Assembly (NCBI GenBank): GCA_026914155.1
Contig: JAPPGH010000012.1
Span: forward strand, 62,001 to 126,000
DNA from: Candidatus Palauibacter rhopaloidicola
GTDB lineage: Bacteria > Gemmatimonadota > Gemmatimonadetes > Palauibacterales > Palauibacteraceae
DNA length: 64,000 nt
Direction: 5' to 3'
In this document: in pieces, positions 50,637 to 60,651 of the stretch
Layout of the letters: every line of letters begins with the position of its first letter
Position numbering within the stretch: position 1 is the first letter of the stretch
Position numbers and translations under genes: made by a program
The notes under the pieces: model-generated
What the model saw: only the letters and a program-made list of their open reading frames with translations
What the model was told of the DNA's origin: nothing
Databases searched by the model: none

Positions 50637-53276
50637 ATGAATCCACCGGATGTGGCGGTGCGGGAGGGCGCGTCGACGAGCGCCCCGGTGCGGGGTGAGA
50701 CGCAGGTGGGATCCAATGCCAGGCCGGCCGACCTCGCCGAGCCCGGACTTGCCGAGAACGCGCGGACGGTGCTGGCGCGCCGGTATCTGAAGAAGAATGA
50801 CCGCGGCGAGCCCATCGAGGGGCCGCGCGACCTCTTCTGGCGCGTGGCCGATGTCATCGCGTCACAGGATGGCCGCTACGGAGCGGCTGACGACGCGATC
50901 CTCGAGCGCACCGAGCGCTTCTATCGCCTGATGGCCGACGGCATCTTCGAGCCGAACAGCCCGACGCTCATGAATGCCGGGCGTCCGCTCGGGCAACTCT
51001 CCGCCTGCTTCGTGCTTCCCGTCCCGGACAGCCTCGACGGCATCTACGAGACGCTGCGGGACATGGCCCTCATCCATCAGAGCGGGGGTGGCACCGGGTT
51101 CGGCTTCAGTCGCCTTCGTCCGTCCGGTGACGTCGTCAAGTCGACGATGGGCGTGGCGAGCGGCCCGGTCAGCTTCATGGAGGTCTACGACGCCTCGACA
51201 GAGGCCGTGAAGCAGGGCGGCACGCGGCGGGGCGCGAACATGGGCATCCTGCGCGTCGATCATCCGGACATCCGCCATTTCATCGGGTGCAAGGCGGACA
51301 AGACCCGGATCACGAACTTCAACATCTCGGTCGGCGTCACCGACGCCTTCATGGCGGCCGTCCGGACGGGCTCGGACTACGACCTCATCAGCCCGCGGAC
51401 CGGCGATGTCGTGGATCAACTGAACGCCGGGGAGGTGTTCTCGAGCATCATCTCCAGCGCGTGGCGGAACGGCGAGCCCGGGGTCTTCTTCATCGACGAG
51501 GCGAACCGCTACAACCCGGTCCCGCACCTCGGCGACTACGAAGCCACGAATCCCTGTGGCGAACAGCCGCTGCTCGCCTACGACGTATGCAATCTCGGCT
51601 CGATCAACGTCGGCTACTTCGTCGACGATCAGGGGCGGATCGACTGGGACGGGCTCGGCAGGGCCGTCCACGAATCGACCCATTTCCTCGACAACGTCAT
51701 CGATGCGAACCGCTACCCGCTCCCGAAGATCGAAGATCTGTCCCAGCGGATCCGCCGCGTCGGCCTCGGGATCATGGGATGGGCCGACATGCTCGTAAGG
51801 ATCGGCGAACCCTACGGTTCCGAGCGCGCGGCCGAACTCGCGCGCGAGTTGATGGAGTTCGTCGATGAGGAAGCCAAGGTCGAGTCCGAGCGGCTGGCCG
51901 CCGAGCGCGGCGTCTTTCCCGAGTGGGAGCGATCGATCTGGGGTCCCGACGAGACCTGCGCCCGGGACGCCGATGGCCATCGGATTCGCCCCGAACGCCG
52001 GCTCCGCAACTGCAACCTGACGACGGTCGCCCCCACGGGGACCATCTCGATCATTGCGGGGTGTTCAAGTGGGATCGAACCGCTGTTCGCGGTCGCATTC
52101 ATGAGGAATCAGGCAGGCGTGCTGATGCCGGATGCGAATCCGGACTTCGTGCGCCGTGCGAAGGAAGGGGGTTGGTACTCGGAGGAGCTGATGCAGCGCA
52201 TCGCCGACGAGGGCCACATCCACTTCGATGAAGTGCCGGGGGATGTCCAGGGGATCTTCGTCACGGCGCACGATGTTCCGCCCGAGCAGCACATTCGCAT
52301 GCAGGCGGCATTTCAGGCGCACTGCGACTCCGCCATCTCGAAGACGTGCAATTTTGCGACGACCGCCACGGAGGAGGACGTGCGCAAGATCTACGAGATG
52401 GCGTACGAGTTGCGGTGCAAGGGGGTCACCGTCTACCGCGATGGGTCGCGTGACGAGCAGGTGCTGTCGACGGGCAGCACGGCGAAGGATGTCCAGCGCC
52501 AGACGAGTGAGAGCGGTTCGGCGATCGCGGCGGACGGAGTCCAGCTCGAAGCCGTCGATGTGGAGCCCGAATTGGCCGGAGATCTCGCGAACACGCTGAC
52601 CCGGCTCGCCGCCGCGGAGGCGCAGAACAGCGAACTGCAGGCGCACAACCGGAAGCTCGAGAATGCCGTCGAGCAGAAGCAGCGGCGGATCACCGAACTC
52701 GAAGGTTCCAGAATGCGCCGCGTCGAGAGGCGGCAACGGCCCGCCGTTCTCAAGGGCCACACCCGGCAGATCGAATCGCCGCTGGGTACGATGTACGTGA
52801 CGATCAACGAGGACGATCAGGGGCGCCCGTTCGAGGTCTTCGTCGCCCTCGGCAAGACGGGAGGGGCGGCGATGGCGGATGCCGAAGCCATCGGACGGCT
52901 GTGTTCGCTCGCCCTGCGCTCGGGGATTTCATTGCGCGATGTGCACAAGCAGTTGCGCGGGATCTCCTCCGACCGGGCTGTCGGACTCGGGGCGAGCAAG
53001 GTGCTCTCCGGCCCCGACGCGATCGCTCAGGTCATCGAACGCTACCTCGAGGAGAAGGAAGGGATTCAGCAGACGCTCCCCATCGAGGACGCCGAGACCG
53101 CCCGGAAAAAGAACACGAACGGGGGCGCCCGGTCGGCGCAACGCCCCGTGATCGAGCGTTACCAGGAGTCGGCGGCCCGGCTCTTCCTCGGAACGTGCTC
53201 GGAGTGCGGCAGCAGTCTCGCTTTTGAGGAAGGCTGCGCAAAGTGCTACGCTTGCGGCTACAGCGAGTGCGGCTGA
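50637..53276 (+). CDS. nrdJ: Adenosylcobalamin-dependent (class II) ribonucleotide reductase
   Basis: 879 residues. The ten-stranded barrel has NPCGEQPLLAYDVCNLGS with active-site Asn305, Cys307 and Glu309, and PTGTISIIAGCSSGIEP; the N-terminal region lacks an ATP-cone. Residues about 650-690 are a predicted coiled coil (LAAAEAQNSELQAHNRKLEN) joining the catalytic part to a TSCPD domain (about 700-805: LGTMYVTINEDDQGRPFEVF). The last 28 residues hold CSECG, CAKCYACG and a final Cys, a metal- or thiol-exchange tail. It makes deoxyribonucleotides using B12. ATG at 50637 behind a G-rich site (GAAGGCGGGGG). Confidence 0.96.
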   Translation: MNPPDVAVREGASTSAPVRGETQVGSNARPADLAEPGLAENARTVLARRYLKKNDRGEPIEGPRDLFWRVADVIASQDGRYGAADDAILERTERFYRLMADGIFEPNSPTLMNAGRPLGQLSACFVLPVPDSLDGIYETLRDMALIHQSGGGTGFGFSRLRPSGDVVKSTMGVASGPVSFMEVYDASTEAVKQGGTRRGANMGILRVDHPDIRHFIGCKADKTRITNFNISVGVTDAFMAAVRTGSDYDLISPRTGDVVDQLNAGEVFSSIISSAWRNGEPGVFFIDEANRYNPVPHLGDYEATNPCGEQPLLAYDVCNLGSINVGYFVDDQGRIDWDGLGRAVHESTHFLDNVIDANRYPLPKIEDLSQRIRRVGLGIMGWADMLVRIGEPYGSERAAELARELMEFVDEEAKVESERLAAERGVFPEWERSIWGPDETCARDADGHRIRPERRLRNCNLTTVAPTGTISIIAGCSSGIEPLFAVAFMRNQAGVLMPDANPDFVRRAKEGGWYSEELMQRIADEGHIHFDEVPGDVQGIFVTAHDVPPEQHIRMQAAFQAHCDSAISKTCNFATTATEEDVRKIYEMAYELRCKGVTVYRDGSRDEQVLSTGSTAKDVQRQTSESGSAIAADGVQLEAVDVEPELAGDLANTLTRLAAAEAQNSELQAHNRKLENAVEQKQRRITELEGSRMRRVERRQRPAVLKGHTRQIESPLGTMYVTINEDDQGRPFEVFVALGKTGGAAMADAEAIGRLCSLALRSGISLRDVHKQLRGISSDRAVGLGASKVLSGPDAIAQVIERYLEEKEGIQQTLPIEDAETARKKNTNGGARSAQRPVIERYQESAARLFLGTCSECGSSLAFEEGCAKCYACGYSECG

Positions 53277-53359
53277 CGCCACAGGTTCGCCCGCGGCAGT
53301 AGATTCGGGGGTCGGATCGGCGTTTGGCCGCCCGCGCACCGAACCGCCGGGGGAAGCCC

Positions 53360-54577
53360 TTGAACACTCCGTCTTCTTCGCGTCGCTGGACGAAATCGGT
53401 CGATATCGGAGGCGTCCGGGTGGGCAGTGCCCATCCCATCGTCGTCCAGTCGATGACGAACACCGATACGGCGGATGTGGCGGCCACCTCGGATCAGGTT
53501 CGGGCACTCCACGAGGCCGGCTCGGAAATCGTCCGCATCACGGTGAATACGCCCCGTGCCGCCCGGGCGGTGCCGCGGATCGCGGAACAGCTTTCCGGCC
53601 AGGGCATCGAAGTCCCGCTCGTCGGAGACTTCCACTTCAACGGGCACATTCTCCTGCCCGGCCATCCCGACTGTGCCGCCGCCCTGGCCAAGTTTCGCAT
53701 CAACCCGGGGAACGTCGGCCGAAAGCGGCGCGATGAGCAGTTCGCGACGATCGTCCGCTGCGCGATCGAGCACGACAAGCCGGTCCGCATCGGGGTCAAC
53801 TGGGGCTCGCTGGACCAGATGCTCCTGACTCGGCTCATGGATGAGAACGCGCGCCGCACGGAACCGCTGGATGCGCACCAGGTGATGCTCGACGCGATCG
53901 TGGAGAGCGCGCTGGCGTCCGCCGAAGCCGCGGAAAGCCTCGGTCTCGCGCCCGATCGGATCGTGCTCAGCGCGAAGGTGTCGCGCGTGCCGGATCTCGT
54001 GACCGTGTACCGCGACCTCGCGTCTCAGTGTAACTATCCGCTGCACCTCGGACTCACGGAGGCGGGGATGGGGCGGAAGGGCACGGTCGCGTCGTCGGCT
54101 GCCCTCGCCATCCTGCTCTCCGAGGGGATCGGCGATACGATCCGTGTGTCGCTGACGCCCGAACCCGGCGCCGACCGGACCGAGGAGGTTCGGATCGCGC
54201 AGCAGCTGCTGCAGTCGCTCGAGTTGAGGAGCTTCAAGCCTCAGGTGACGGCCTGTCCCGGCTGCGGAAGGACGACGAGCACATTCTTCCAGCAGTTGGC
54301 GCTCGATGTCGAAGGCCACATTGCGGATCGTCTAGCGGCCTGGCGGGAGCGCTACCCCGGCGTCGAGGACCTTTCCGTGGCGGTGATGGGGTGCGTGGTC
54401 AACGGGCCCGGCGAGTCGAAGCATGCGGATCTCGGCATTTCTCTGCCGGGGGTGGCGGAGGCGCCGACCGCGCCTGTCTACGTCGATGGCAAGCACCACT
54501 CGACGTTGCGCGGCGATGGGATTGTGGAGGAGTTCCTGCAGATTCTCGACGGGTACGTCGAACGCCGCTTTTCCTGA
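53360..54577 (+). CDS. ispG: 4-hydroxy-3-methylbut-2-enyl diphosphate synthase (flavodoxin)
   Basis: About 405 residues. The Fe-S cluster ligands are Cys299 and Cys302 (TACPGCGR), Cys345 ([11 protein letters not shown]) and Glu352. The TIM-barrel start is [12 protein letters not shown]. Converts MEcPP to HMBPP in the methylerythritol phosphate pathway to isoprenoids. I take the TTG at 53360 behind GGGGGAAG; a TTG at 53324 would add 12 residues. It converges on rpsU with 38 bases between, where I see no clear terminator. Confidence 0.95.
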   Translation: MNTPSSSRRWTKSVDIGGVRVGSAHPIVVQSMTNTDTADVAATSDQVRALHEAGSEIVRITVNTPRAARAVPRIAEQLSGQGIEVPLVGDFHFNGHILLPGHPDCAAALAKFRINPGNVGRKRRDEQFATIVRCAIEHDKPVRIGVNWGSLDQMLLTRLMDENARRTEPLDAHQVMLDAIVESALASAEAAESLGLAPDRIVLSAKVSRVPDLVTVYRDLASQCNYPLHLGLTEAGMGRKGTVASSAALAILLSEGIGDTIRVSLTPEPGADRTEEVRIAQQLLQSLELRSFKPQVTACPGCGRTTSTFFQQLALDVEGHIADRLAAWRERYPGVEDLSVAVMGCVVNGPGESKHADLGISLPGVAEAPTAPVYVDGKHHSTLRGDGIVEEFLQILDGYVERRFS

Positions 54578-54615
54578 GACCGCGGGAGGACCGGCGACCG
54601 GCGGCGTGCGTCGGG

Positions 54616-54816
54616 CTAGCGGCGGGCCTTCTGGCGACGCCGGCGCCGACGCCGACGGCGTTCCGCCGCCTTCATCTTGCGACGACGCGCCTCGCTCGGC
54701 TTCTCGTAGAACCGGTGCTTCTTGATATCCCTGAAGATCCCGGCTCGCTGAACCTTGCGGCGGAATTTCCGCAGCGCGCGATCGAGTTCCTCATTGTCGC
54801 GTAACGTGTACTGCAA
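54616..54816 (-). CDS. rpsU: Small ribosomal subunit protein bS21
   Basis: 66 residues, from a TTG at 54816 with GGAGG 7 bases upstream (54828-54824). The sequence LRDNEELDRALRKFRRKVQRAG and HRFYEKPSEARRRK is diagnostic for bS21, followed by a long arginine tract (KAAERRRRRRRRRQKARR) at the C-terminus. It aids translation initiation on the 30S subunit. Stands alone with its own promoter at 54900-54871. Confidence 0.95.
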   Translation of the reverse strand: MQYTLRDNEELDRALRKFRRKVQRAGIFRDIKKHRFYEKPSEARRRKMKAAERRRRRRRRRQKARR

Positions 54817-54870
54817 GTGTAAGCCTCCTGGCAGGGCAACTCTGACCACCCGTAGACACAACGGGGCAGA

Positions 54871-54900
54871 AGTTTAGCGGCCCCCGTGGCGGTGCGTCAA
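54871..54900 (-). promoter_or_regulatory. Sigma70-type promoter of rpsU
   Basis: On the minus strand TTGACG (54900-54895), an 18-base spacer and TAAACT (54876-54871). Transcription from about 54864 gives a leader of about 48 bases before rpsU. Together with the next two entries it accounts for the 332-base gap 54817-55148. Confidence 0.6.
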
Positions 54901-54996
54901 ATGGCCCGCCTGTCCCGCCTGCGCCCGGCCGGGGGCCCGATCCTCTCCCGGGTGGTGTCCGGCGGCCGCACCCGGGGCGGAGATGGGGCGGGACGT

Positions 54997-55026
54997 TTGC
55001 ATCGAGGGCACGTTCAAGCCTATAGT
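54997..55026 (+). promoter_or_regulatory. Sigma70-type promoter for the gene at 55149
   Basis: TTGCAT (54997-55002), 18 bases, TATAGT (55021-55026). A start near 55033 gives a leader of about 115 bases that contains the inverted repeat at 55045-55105. Confidence 0.5.
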
Positions 55027-55044
55027 AGGTTCTGGAAGCCCGAG

Positions 55045-55105
55045 GACCGTGCGGCTGGGATGAAGGGGAATCGTGGAGATTGTCCGACCTTCCGGCGGCA
55101 CGGTC
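55045..55105 (+). other. Inverted repeat in the leader of the gene at 55149
   Basis: GACCGTGC (55045-55052) can pair with GCACGGTC (55098-55105), an 8-base-pair perfect stem around a 45-base loop, followed directly by TTTT (55106-55109). This resembles a long-loop leader structure, possibly a conditional terminator. No known riboswitch class is evident. Confidence 0.4.
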
Positions 55106-55148
55106 TTTTGCGTCTCTGGCTGCTACGTAAGACGTAAGGAGGCTGAAC

Positions 55149-55478
55149 ATGGCAGGTCCCGTCGCCATCTCATCCGACGGCACCCTCGAACTCGAAGGCC
55201 ACGCCTATTTGATCCCCGCCGAGTTCTCCGCCCGCGAAGTCTACAGTTACCGCCGCCTCATGGAGCCGATACCGGACATTCCCGGCGGAACGAGCCTCAA
55301 CCCGGAACAGCGCCGCCGCCAGCGCGCTTACTTTCTCCGCCGTGCCGCCGCCTGTATCATCCCGGGCTTGCAGGTGAAATCCCTCGAGGGGCTCCCGCTC
55401 GGCCAGTTGCAGCACATGCACGAGTGGATCGTAGCCCACCGACCCGATCTCTCGGAGGCCGGCCGGCTGCCTGGATAG
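55149..55478 (+). CDS. Small hypothetical protein with strong ribosome-binding site
   Basis: 109 residues, no signal or membrane segment. Sequence: a short beta start (VAISSDGTLELEGHAYLIPAE), then helices (EVYSYRRLMEP, EQRRRQRAYFLRRAAACIIPG, LGQLQHMHEWIVAHRP). An ideal AAGGAGG lies 6 bases before the ATG, indicating high translation. It precedes pyk by 33 bases and is probably co-transcribed. I do not recognise a family. Confidence 0.78.
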   Translation: MAGPVAISSDGTLELEGHAYLIPAEFSAREVYSYRRLMEPIPDIPGGTSLNPEQRRRQRAYFLRRAAACIIPGLQVKSLEGLPLGQLQHMHEWIVAHRPDLSEAGRLPG

Positions 55479-55511
55479 GAACCGTGGCCTCCCACGCCGT
55501 TTGGGCCACGG

Positions 55512-56960
55512 ATGAGCGCAGGTTTCCGCAGAGCGAAGATCGTCAGCACGATCGGACCCGCCTCCTGGGATCCGGACGTGCTCCACGACCTGATTGAAGT
55601 CGGCACCGACGCAGTCCGCATCAACTTCACTCACACCCCGACGGATCGCGCCGCCGGCCTCGTGCGGAGGATCTCCGATGTGGCCCGCGACGTCGGCCGG
55701 CCGGTGGCGATCATCGGAGATCTCGGGGGACCGAAGATCCGGGTCGGGGATCTGCCCGGCGACCAGCTCGAGATCGAGCCCGAGGGGACATACTGGTTCT
55801 TTCCCGAAGGCGACGACGCTCCCGCCGGCAGCTCCCCCCGCCGACAGATTCCGACGACCTACCCGGAGCTGGCCGAGGAGGTCGCGCCCGGCAACCGGAT
55901 CCTGCTCGATGATGGCCACTTCGAGTTCGCGGTGCGGGAAGTCTGCGATGACCCGCCCTGGGTCTCGGCCGTGGCCTTCAGTGCCGGGGTCCTCAAGTCG
56001 CAGAAGGGGATCAACCTCCCGGGCGTGCGCGTCGGGGCGCCGGCGCTGACCGAGAAGGACATCGCGGACATCGAGTTCTCCGTCGAACAGGTCATCGACT
56101 ACCTGGCGCTGAGCTTCGTACGGCAGCCGTCCGACCTCGAAACGACCCGCCAGAAGATGGACCGGGGGTGCCTGCTCATCGCGAAGATCGAGAAGTCGCA
56201 GGCGCTGGAGAACCTGTCCGAGATCCTGCCTCTAGGCGACGCCGTCATGGTTGCGCGGGGTGACCTCGGCGTGGAACTGCCCTACGAGGAAGTGCCGATG
56301 ATCCAGAAGCGGATCATTCGACTGGCGCAGGAACGGGCGCGGCCGGTGATCACGGCGACGCAGATGCTGGAGTCGATGATCGAGAGCCCGCAGCCGACGC
56401 GGGCGGAGGTGTCGGATGTCGCGAACGCACTGCTCGACGGCACCGACGCGGTGATGCTCTCGGCCGAGACCGCCGCGGGCGGGTATCCGGTGCAGGCCGT
56501 CCTGACGATGGACCGCATCATCCGTCGTATCGAGCACGAACGGCTGGGACGGACCGGGCGGGCGGGCAAACAGGTGGAGGGCTTCTCGAAGATCCAGCAG
56601 ACCACGTCGGGAGCGATCGCCGCGTCGTCGCTCATCGCGGTCGAGCGCGTGGGCGCGCCGTTCATCGTGACGTTCACGCAGAGCGGCTATACGGCCCGCA
56701 TCGTGTCGGCGCAGCGTCCCTCCGTCCCGATCCTGGCGATCACGGACCAGTGGAGGACGTACAACCAGTTGGCGCTCGTGTGGGGCGTGCAGCCGATCCT
56801 CTTCCACGGCGGCATCAGCTATTCGAGCATGCTCGACAAGGCCCGGGATGTGGCTCTCGAACTCGGCATGGGCGAGGCGGGGCAGCGTTTCGTGGTGACG
56901 GCCGGAGTCCCCTTCCACGTCCCCGGCACGACCAACATGATGCGCGTCGAAGAGTTGTGA
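55512..56960 (+). CDS. pyk: Pyruvate kinase
   Basis: 482 residues. Motifs: KIVSTIGPAS, DLGGPKIR, the catalytic-lysine segment LIAKIEKSQAL, GDLGVELPYEEVPMIQK and ATQMLESM. The usual NFSHG reads INFTHT, and the B-domain is as expected (about 70-165). Transfers phosphate from phosphoenolpyruvate to ADP. The C-terminal allosteric domain ends GTTNMMRVEEL. ATG start 33 bases after the preceding gene. Confidence 0.95.
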   Translation: MSAGFRRAKIVSTIGPASWDPDVLHDLIEVGTDAVRINFTHTPTDRAAGLVRRISDVARDVGRPVAIIGDLGGPKIRVGDLPGDQLEIEPEGTYWFFPEGDDAPAGSSPRRQIPTTYPELAEEVAPGNRILLDDGHFEFAVREVCDDPPWVSAVAFSAGVLKSQKGINLPGVRVGAPALTEKDIADIEFSVEQVIDYLALSFVRQPSDLETTRQKMDRGCLLIAKIEKSQALENLSEILPLGDAVMVARGDLGVELPYEEVPMIQKRIIRLAQERARPVITATQMLESMIESPQPTRAEVSDVANALLDGTDAVMLSAETAAGGYPVQAVLTMDRIIRRIEHERLGRTGRAGKQVEGFSKIQQTTSGAIAASSLIAVERVGAPFIVTFTQSGYTARIVSAQRPSVPILAITDQWRTYNQLALVWGVQPILFHGGISYSSMLDKARDVALELGMGEAGQRFVVTAGVPFHVPGTTNMMRVEEL

Positions 56961-57001
56961 TCCGGCGCTTCCGTCACTGATCCGCCACTGACGCCCGGCC
57001 C

Positions 57002-57775
57002 GTGAGAGTCCGTTTTCTCGGCACCGGTACTTCCTTCGGGGTTCCGGTGATCGGCTGCGACTGTGCGACCTGCCGCTCGCCGGACCCAAGGGACCGGCGC
57101 ACGCGCCACGGACTCCTCATCGAGACCGGCGGGACCCGTCTCCTCGTGGACACGCCGCCTGAACTCCGGCTCCAACTGCTGCGGGCGGGCGTCGAGCGGC
57201 TGGACGCCGTCTTTCTGTCGCACGAGCACGCGGACCATACGCACGGAATCGACGATCTGCGGGTCTTCTCGCTGCGGCAGCGCCGGCCCCTCCCGTTGTA
57301 CGTGGCGCGCGAGTTCGACGCCGGGATCCGGAGGCGCTTCTCGTATATCTGGGGCGACGCCCGTCCCCAGCCCGGCTCCGCGGTGCCCCGACTCGACCTG
57401 ACGCTCTTCGACGACCGCGACGTCATCGAGCCCGGCGGGCTCGCGCTGCAGGTCGTGGCGCTTCCCCACGGGGCGTACCGCAGCTACGGGTTCCGCCTCG
57501 GCGGTCTCGGGGTCCTGATCGACGCGAAGTCCGTGCCCGAGGATGCGATGGAGATATTCGCGGGCGTCGACGTCCTCGTCACGAACGCGCTCTGGTTCGG
57601 CGACCCGCACCCCGGACACTTCTCGATGGAGGAGGCTGTGGCGACGGCACGTCGCCTCGGGGCGGCACGCACGTACATCACCCACATCGCCCACAGGACG
57701 AGTCACGAGGAGATCGAGCGGCGTCTCCCGGCCGGCGTAGCGCCCGCGTACGACGGACTGGTGGTGGAGTTGTGA
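57002..57775 (+). CDS. PhnP-like metallo-beta-lactamase-fold phosphodiesterase
   Basis: 257 residues. The N-terminus [22 protein letters not shown] followed by DPRDRRTRH is the PhnP-type cysteine/arginine signature, with the di-metal motif [12 protein letters not shown]. Later His residues in [11 protein letters not shown] and [11 protein letters not shown] complete the sites. PhnP-group enzymes open cyclic phosphodiesters. No phn genes are near, so it is probably a general phosphodiesterase. GTG start; its stop overlaps lepA (GTGA). Confidence 0.9.
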   Translation: MRVRFLGTGTSFGVPVIGCDCATCRSPDPRDRRTRHGLLIETGGTRLLVDTPPELRLQLLRAGVERLDAVFLSHEHADHTHGIDDLRVFSLRQRRPLPLYVAREFDAGIRRRFSYIWGDARPQPGSAVPRLDLTLFDDRDVIEPGGLALQVVALPHGAYRSYGFRLGGLGVLIDAKSVPEDAMEIFAGVDVLVTNALWFGDPHPGHFSMEEAVATARRLGAARTYITHIAHRTSHEEIERRLPAGVAPAYDGLVVEL

Positions 57776-59586
57776 CCTCGCCCCCGCGCACCGAGCGCAT
57801 CCGGAATTTCTCCATCATCGCGCACATCGACCACGGGAAATCGACGCTGGCCGACCGGCTGCTCGAGCGTACCGGCGCGGTGGATGCGCGCCGGATGCGG
57901 AAGCAGGTCCTCGACTCGATGGAACTCGAGCGGGAACGCGGGATCACGATCAAGCTCAACGCGATTCGCATGTCCTACGGCTACCGGGACGGCGTCGAGT
58001 ACCAGCTCAACCTCATCGACACCCCGGGGCACGTCGACTTCGCCTATGAGGTGAGCCGGAGTCTCGCCGCGTGCGAGGGGGCGCTCCTCGTCGTCGACGC
58101 CACGCAGGGCATCGAGGCGCAGACGCTCGCGAATCTCTTCCTCGCCCTGGAGGCGGATCTCGAGGTCGTCCCCGTCGTCAACAAGATCGATCTCCCGGCG
58201 GCCGACCCGGAACGCGTGGCGGCGGAGATATCGGAGTTGCTCGGCGTGGACCCTGCCTCGACGATCCACACCTCCGCGAAGGAAGGGGTGGGGGTCGACG
58301 CCGTTCTCGACGCCATCGTCGAGCGCGTCCCGGCTCCGCGCGGAGACCCCGAGGCGCCGCTGCGGGCGCTGATCTTCGACTCGCAGTACGACCGCTATCG
58401 CGGCGCGATGCCCATGCTGCGCGTCGTGGATGGCGAACTGCGCGAGGGCATGCGCATCGGATTCGGACGCCACGAAGCGGGGTACGAGGTCGACGAGGTC
58501 GGCTTCATGCGTCTCGGGTTCGAGCGCACCGGCGTCCTCCGTTGCGGCGAGGTCGGTTACCTTACGGCCCAGATCAAGAACGTGGGCCATACGCGCGTCG
58601 GCGATACCGTGCTGAACGCCGGAGACCGCGCCGCGGAGGTCCTCCCCGGCTACCGGGAAGCGAAGCCGATGGTCTTCGCCGGCCTCTATCCGACGGACTC
58701 CGACCAGTTCGAGGAGCTGCGCGAGGCGCTCGAAAAGCTCCAGCTGAACGACGCGAGCCTCCACTACGAACCGGAGACGTCGGGCGCGCTCGGCTTCGGG
58801 TTCCGGTGCGGCTTCCTGGGACTCCTCCACCTGGAGATCGTACAGGAGAGACTGGACCGCGAGTTCGGCGTCGACCTCATCACGACGCTGCCCAGCGTCG
58901 AGTACCAGGTGACGCTCACGAACGACGACGAGATCCAGCTCGAAAACCCGTCGAAGATGCCGGACCGCGTCCACATCAGCGAAGTGCGGGAGCCCTTCGT
59001 CCGGGTTCGCGTCGTGTCGCCGGCGGACTACATCGGCGCGATCCAGAAGATCTGCCACGACCGGCGCGGGAAGTACGTCGACCTTCAGTACCTGGATCCC
59101 ACCCGGGTCGAGATCTCGTACTCGATGCCCCTCGGCGAGATTGTGCTCGACTTCTACGACAGGCTGAAGTCCGTCTCTCGCGGATACGCTTCGCTCGACT
59201 ACGAAGTGACCGGCCACGAGCCCTCGGACCTGGTGAAGCTGGATATCCTCCTCAACGGGTCGGCCGTGGACGCGCTGAGCGTCATCGTGCACCGGAGCCG
59301 GGCTTACGACTTCGGGCAGAAGATGGCCCGCAAACTCAAGGAACTCATCCCGCGGCAACTCTTCGACGTGGCGATCCAGGCCGCGATCGGGCGGGACGTG
59401 ATCGCGAGGACGACGGTGAAGGCGCTGCGCAAGAACGTGACCGCCAAGTGCTACGGAGGCGACATCACGCGAAAGCGGAAGCTCCTCGAGAAGCAGAGGG
59501 AGGGGAAGCGGCGCATGAAGCAGGTCGGGAGCGTCGAGATCCCCCAGGAGGCCTTCCTCGCCGTCCTGCAGGTCGAAAGCGACTAG
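57772..59586 (+). CDS. lepA: Translation elongation factor 4 (LepA)
   Basis: 604 residues, normal for LepA. GTPase motifs: [26 protein letters not shown] and NKIDLP. The LepA-specific C-terminal domain carries the region near [26 protein letters not shown]. Works on stalled or maturing ribosomes and associates with the membrane. GTG start overlapping the PhnP-like gene. Confidence 0.97.
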   Translation: MTSPPRTERIRNFSIIAHIDHGKSTLADRLLERTGAVDARRMRKQVLDSMELERERGITIKLNAIRMSYGYRDGVEYQLNLIDTPGHVDFAYEVSRSLAACEGALLVVDATQGIEAQTLANLFLALEADLEVVPVVNKIDLPAADPERVAAEISELLGVDPASTIHTSAKEGVGVDAVLDAIVERVPAPRGDPEAPLRALIFDSQYDRYRGAMPMLRVVDGELREGMRIGFGRHEAGYEVDEVGFMRLGFERTGVLRCGEVGYLTAQIKNVGHTRVGDTVLNAGDRAAEVLPGYREAKPMVFAGLYPTDSDQFEELREALEKLQLNDASLHYEPETSGALGFGFRCGFLGLLHLEIVQERLDREFGVDLITTLPSVEYQVTLTNDDEIQLENPSKMPDRVHISEVREPFVRVRVVSPADYIGAIQKICHDRRGKYVDLQYLDPTRVEISYSMPLGEIVLDFYDRLKSVSRGYASLDYEVTGHEPSDLVKLDILLNGSAVDALSVIVHRSRAYDFGQKMARKLKELIPRQLFDVAIQAAIGRDVIARTTVKALRKNVTAKCYGGDITRKRKLLEKQREGKRRMKQVGSVEIPQEAFLAVLQVESD

Positions 59587-59595
59587 TGTTATGAT
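59587..59595 (+). promoter_or_regulatory. Extended -10 promoter element
   Basis: TGT-TATGAT (TGn at 59587-59589, TATGAT at 59590-59595), directly after the lepA stop. Transcription from about 59601 would give the ROK kinase gene its own start and supports GTG 59652 rather than GTG 59604 as its initiator. Confidence 0.4.
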
Positions 59596-59651
59596 TCCCG
59601 GAAGTGCGGTCGGCGGCGGGTAGTCCCACCAGCGAGACACGGGCAGGGGGT

Positions 59652-60644
59652 GTGAGCGGAAGAAAGCACGTCATCGGTGTCGATCTGGGGGGGACCACGA
59701 TCAACGTCGGCGCGGTCCCGGTCGACGGCGGCACCGTGCTCGGCATGCGCACGCTGCCCACGGACGCCCACATCGGCGCAAAATTCGTCGTGGACCGGAT
59801 CGTGACGATGATCCGCGACGTGATGCGCGATGCCGCGCGCGAGGGCGGATTCGGGGAGGACGCGATCGTCGGGGTCGGGATGGGGGCGCCCGGGCCGCTG
59901 GACCGCGAGACGGGTACCGTGATCGAGACGCCGAATCTCGGGTGGCGGAACTTCCCGCTCCGCGACCTGATCGCGAAGGGGACGGGACTCGAGACCGAAC
60001 TCGACAACGACGCGAACGCCGCCACGCTCGGGGAGTGGTGGCGGGGCGCCGGGCGCGGGGTTGACAACCTCGTGGGCATCACGCTCGGGACGGGAATCGG
60101 GGGCGGCATCGTACTCGACGGCGAACTCTACCACGGGGCCTCGGATGCAGCCGCGGAGATCGGACACATGACGATCGACTCCACCGGGCGGAAGTGTGCG
60201 TGCGGCAGCTACGGTTGCCTGGAAGCCTACGCCTCCGGGCCCGCCATCGCGGCTCGCGCCGTGGAAGGACTGGAGGCGGGCGCCGAGAGCATGCTGCTGG
60301 ATCTCGTGGACGGCGATCTCCGGGCGGTGACGGCCGAAGCCGTGTCCGATGCCATCGTGGCGGGCGACCAGTATGCCGCCGACGTGATGCGCGAGACGGC
60401 GGGGTATCTCGGGACCGGCCTCGCGAACCTCATCAACATTCTCAACCCGGAGATGATCGTCGTTTCCGGGGGCGTGACGCGCGCGGGCAAGCACCTCTTC
60501 GATCCCCTGCGCCGGGAGGTCAGGAAGCGGGCGTTGCTGCCGGCGGCCGAGGCGTGCCGGATCGTGCGCACCGAGCTCGGTGGCCTCGCGGGAGTGATCG
60601 GTGCCGCCGCCGTGTTCCGCGTCGCGCGGCTCGGACCCCTCTGA
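59652..60644 (+). CDS. ROK-family sugar kinase (glucokinase-like)
   Basis: 330 residues. The N-terminal phosphate loop is GVDLGGTTINVG, the active region ELDNDANAA and GTGIGGGIVLDG, and the ROK zinc site is KCACGSYGCLE. The C-terminal half is the usual actin-like domain (VVSGGVTRAGKHLF). Phosphorylates glucose or a related hexose with ATP. I start at GTG 59652; a GTG at 59604 lies next to the extended -10 element and is less likely. Confidence 0.92.
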   Translation: MSGRKHVIGVDLGGTTINVGAVPVDGGTVLGMRTLPTDAHIGAKFVVDRIVTMIRDVMRDAAREGGFGEDAIVGVGMGAPGPLDRETGTVIETPNLGWRNFPLRDLIAKGTGLETELDNDANAATLGEWWRGAGRGVDNLVGITLGTGIGGGIVLDGELYHGASDAAAEIGHMTIDSTGRKCACGSYGCLEAYASGPAIAARAVEGLEAGAESMLLDLVDGDLRAVTAEAVSDAIVAGDQYAADVMRETAGYLGTGLANLINILNPEMIVVSGGVTRAGKHLFDPLRREVRKRALLPAAEACRIVRTELGGLAGVIGAAAVFRVARLGPL

Positions 60645-60651
60645 GCCACCG

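Noticed and set aside
57703..59640. Long minus-strand frame across lepA
   Set aside because: Mirror of LepA; the plus strand has all GTPase motifs.
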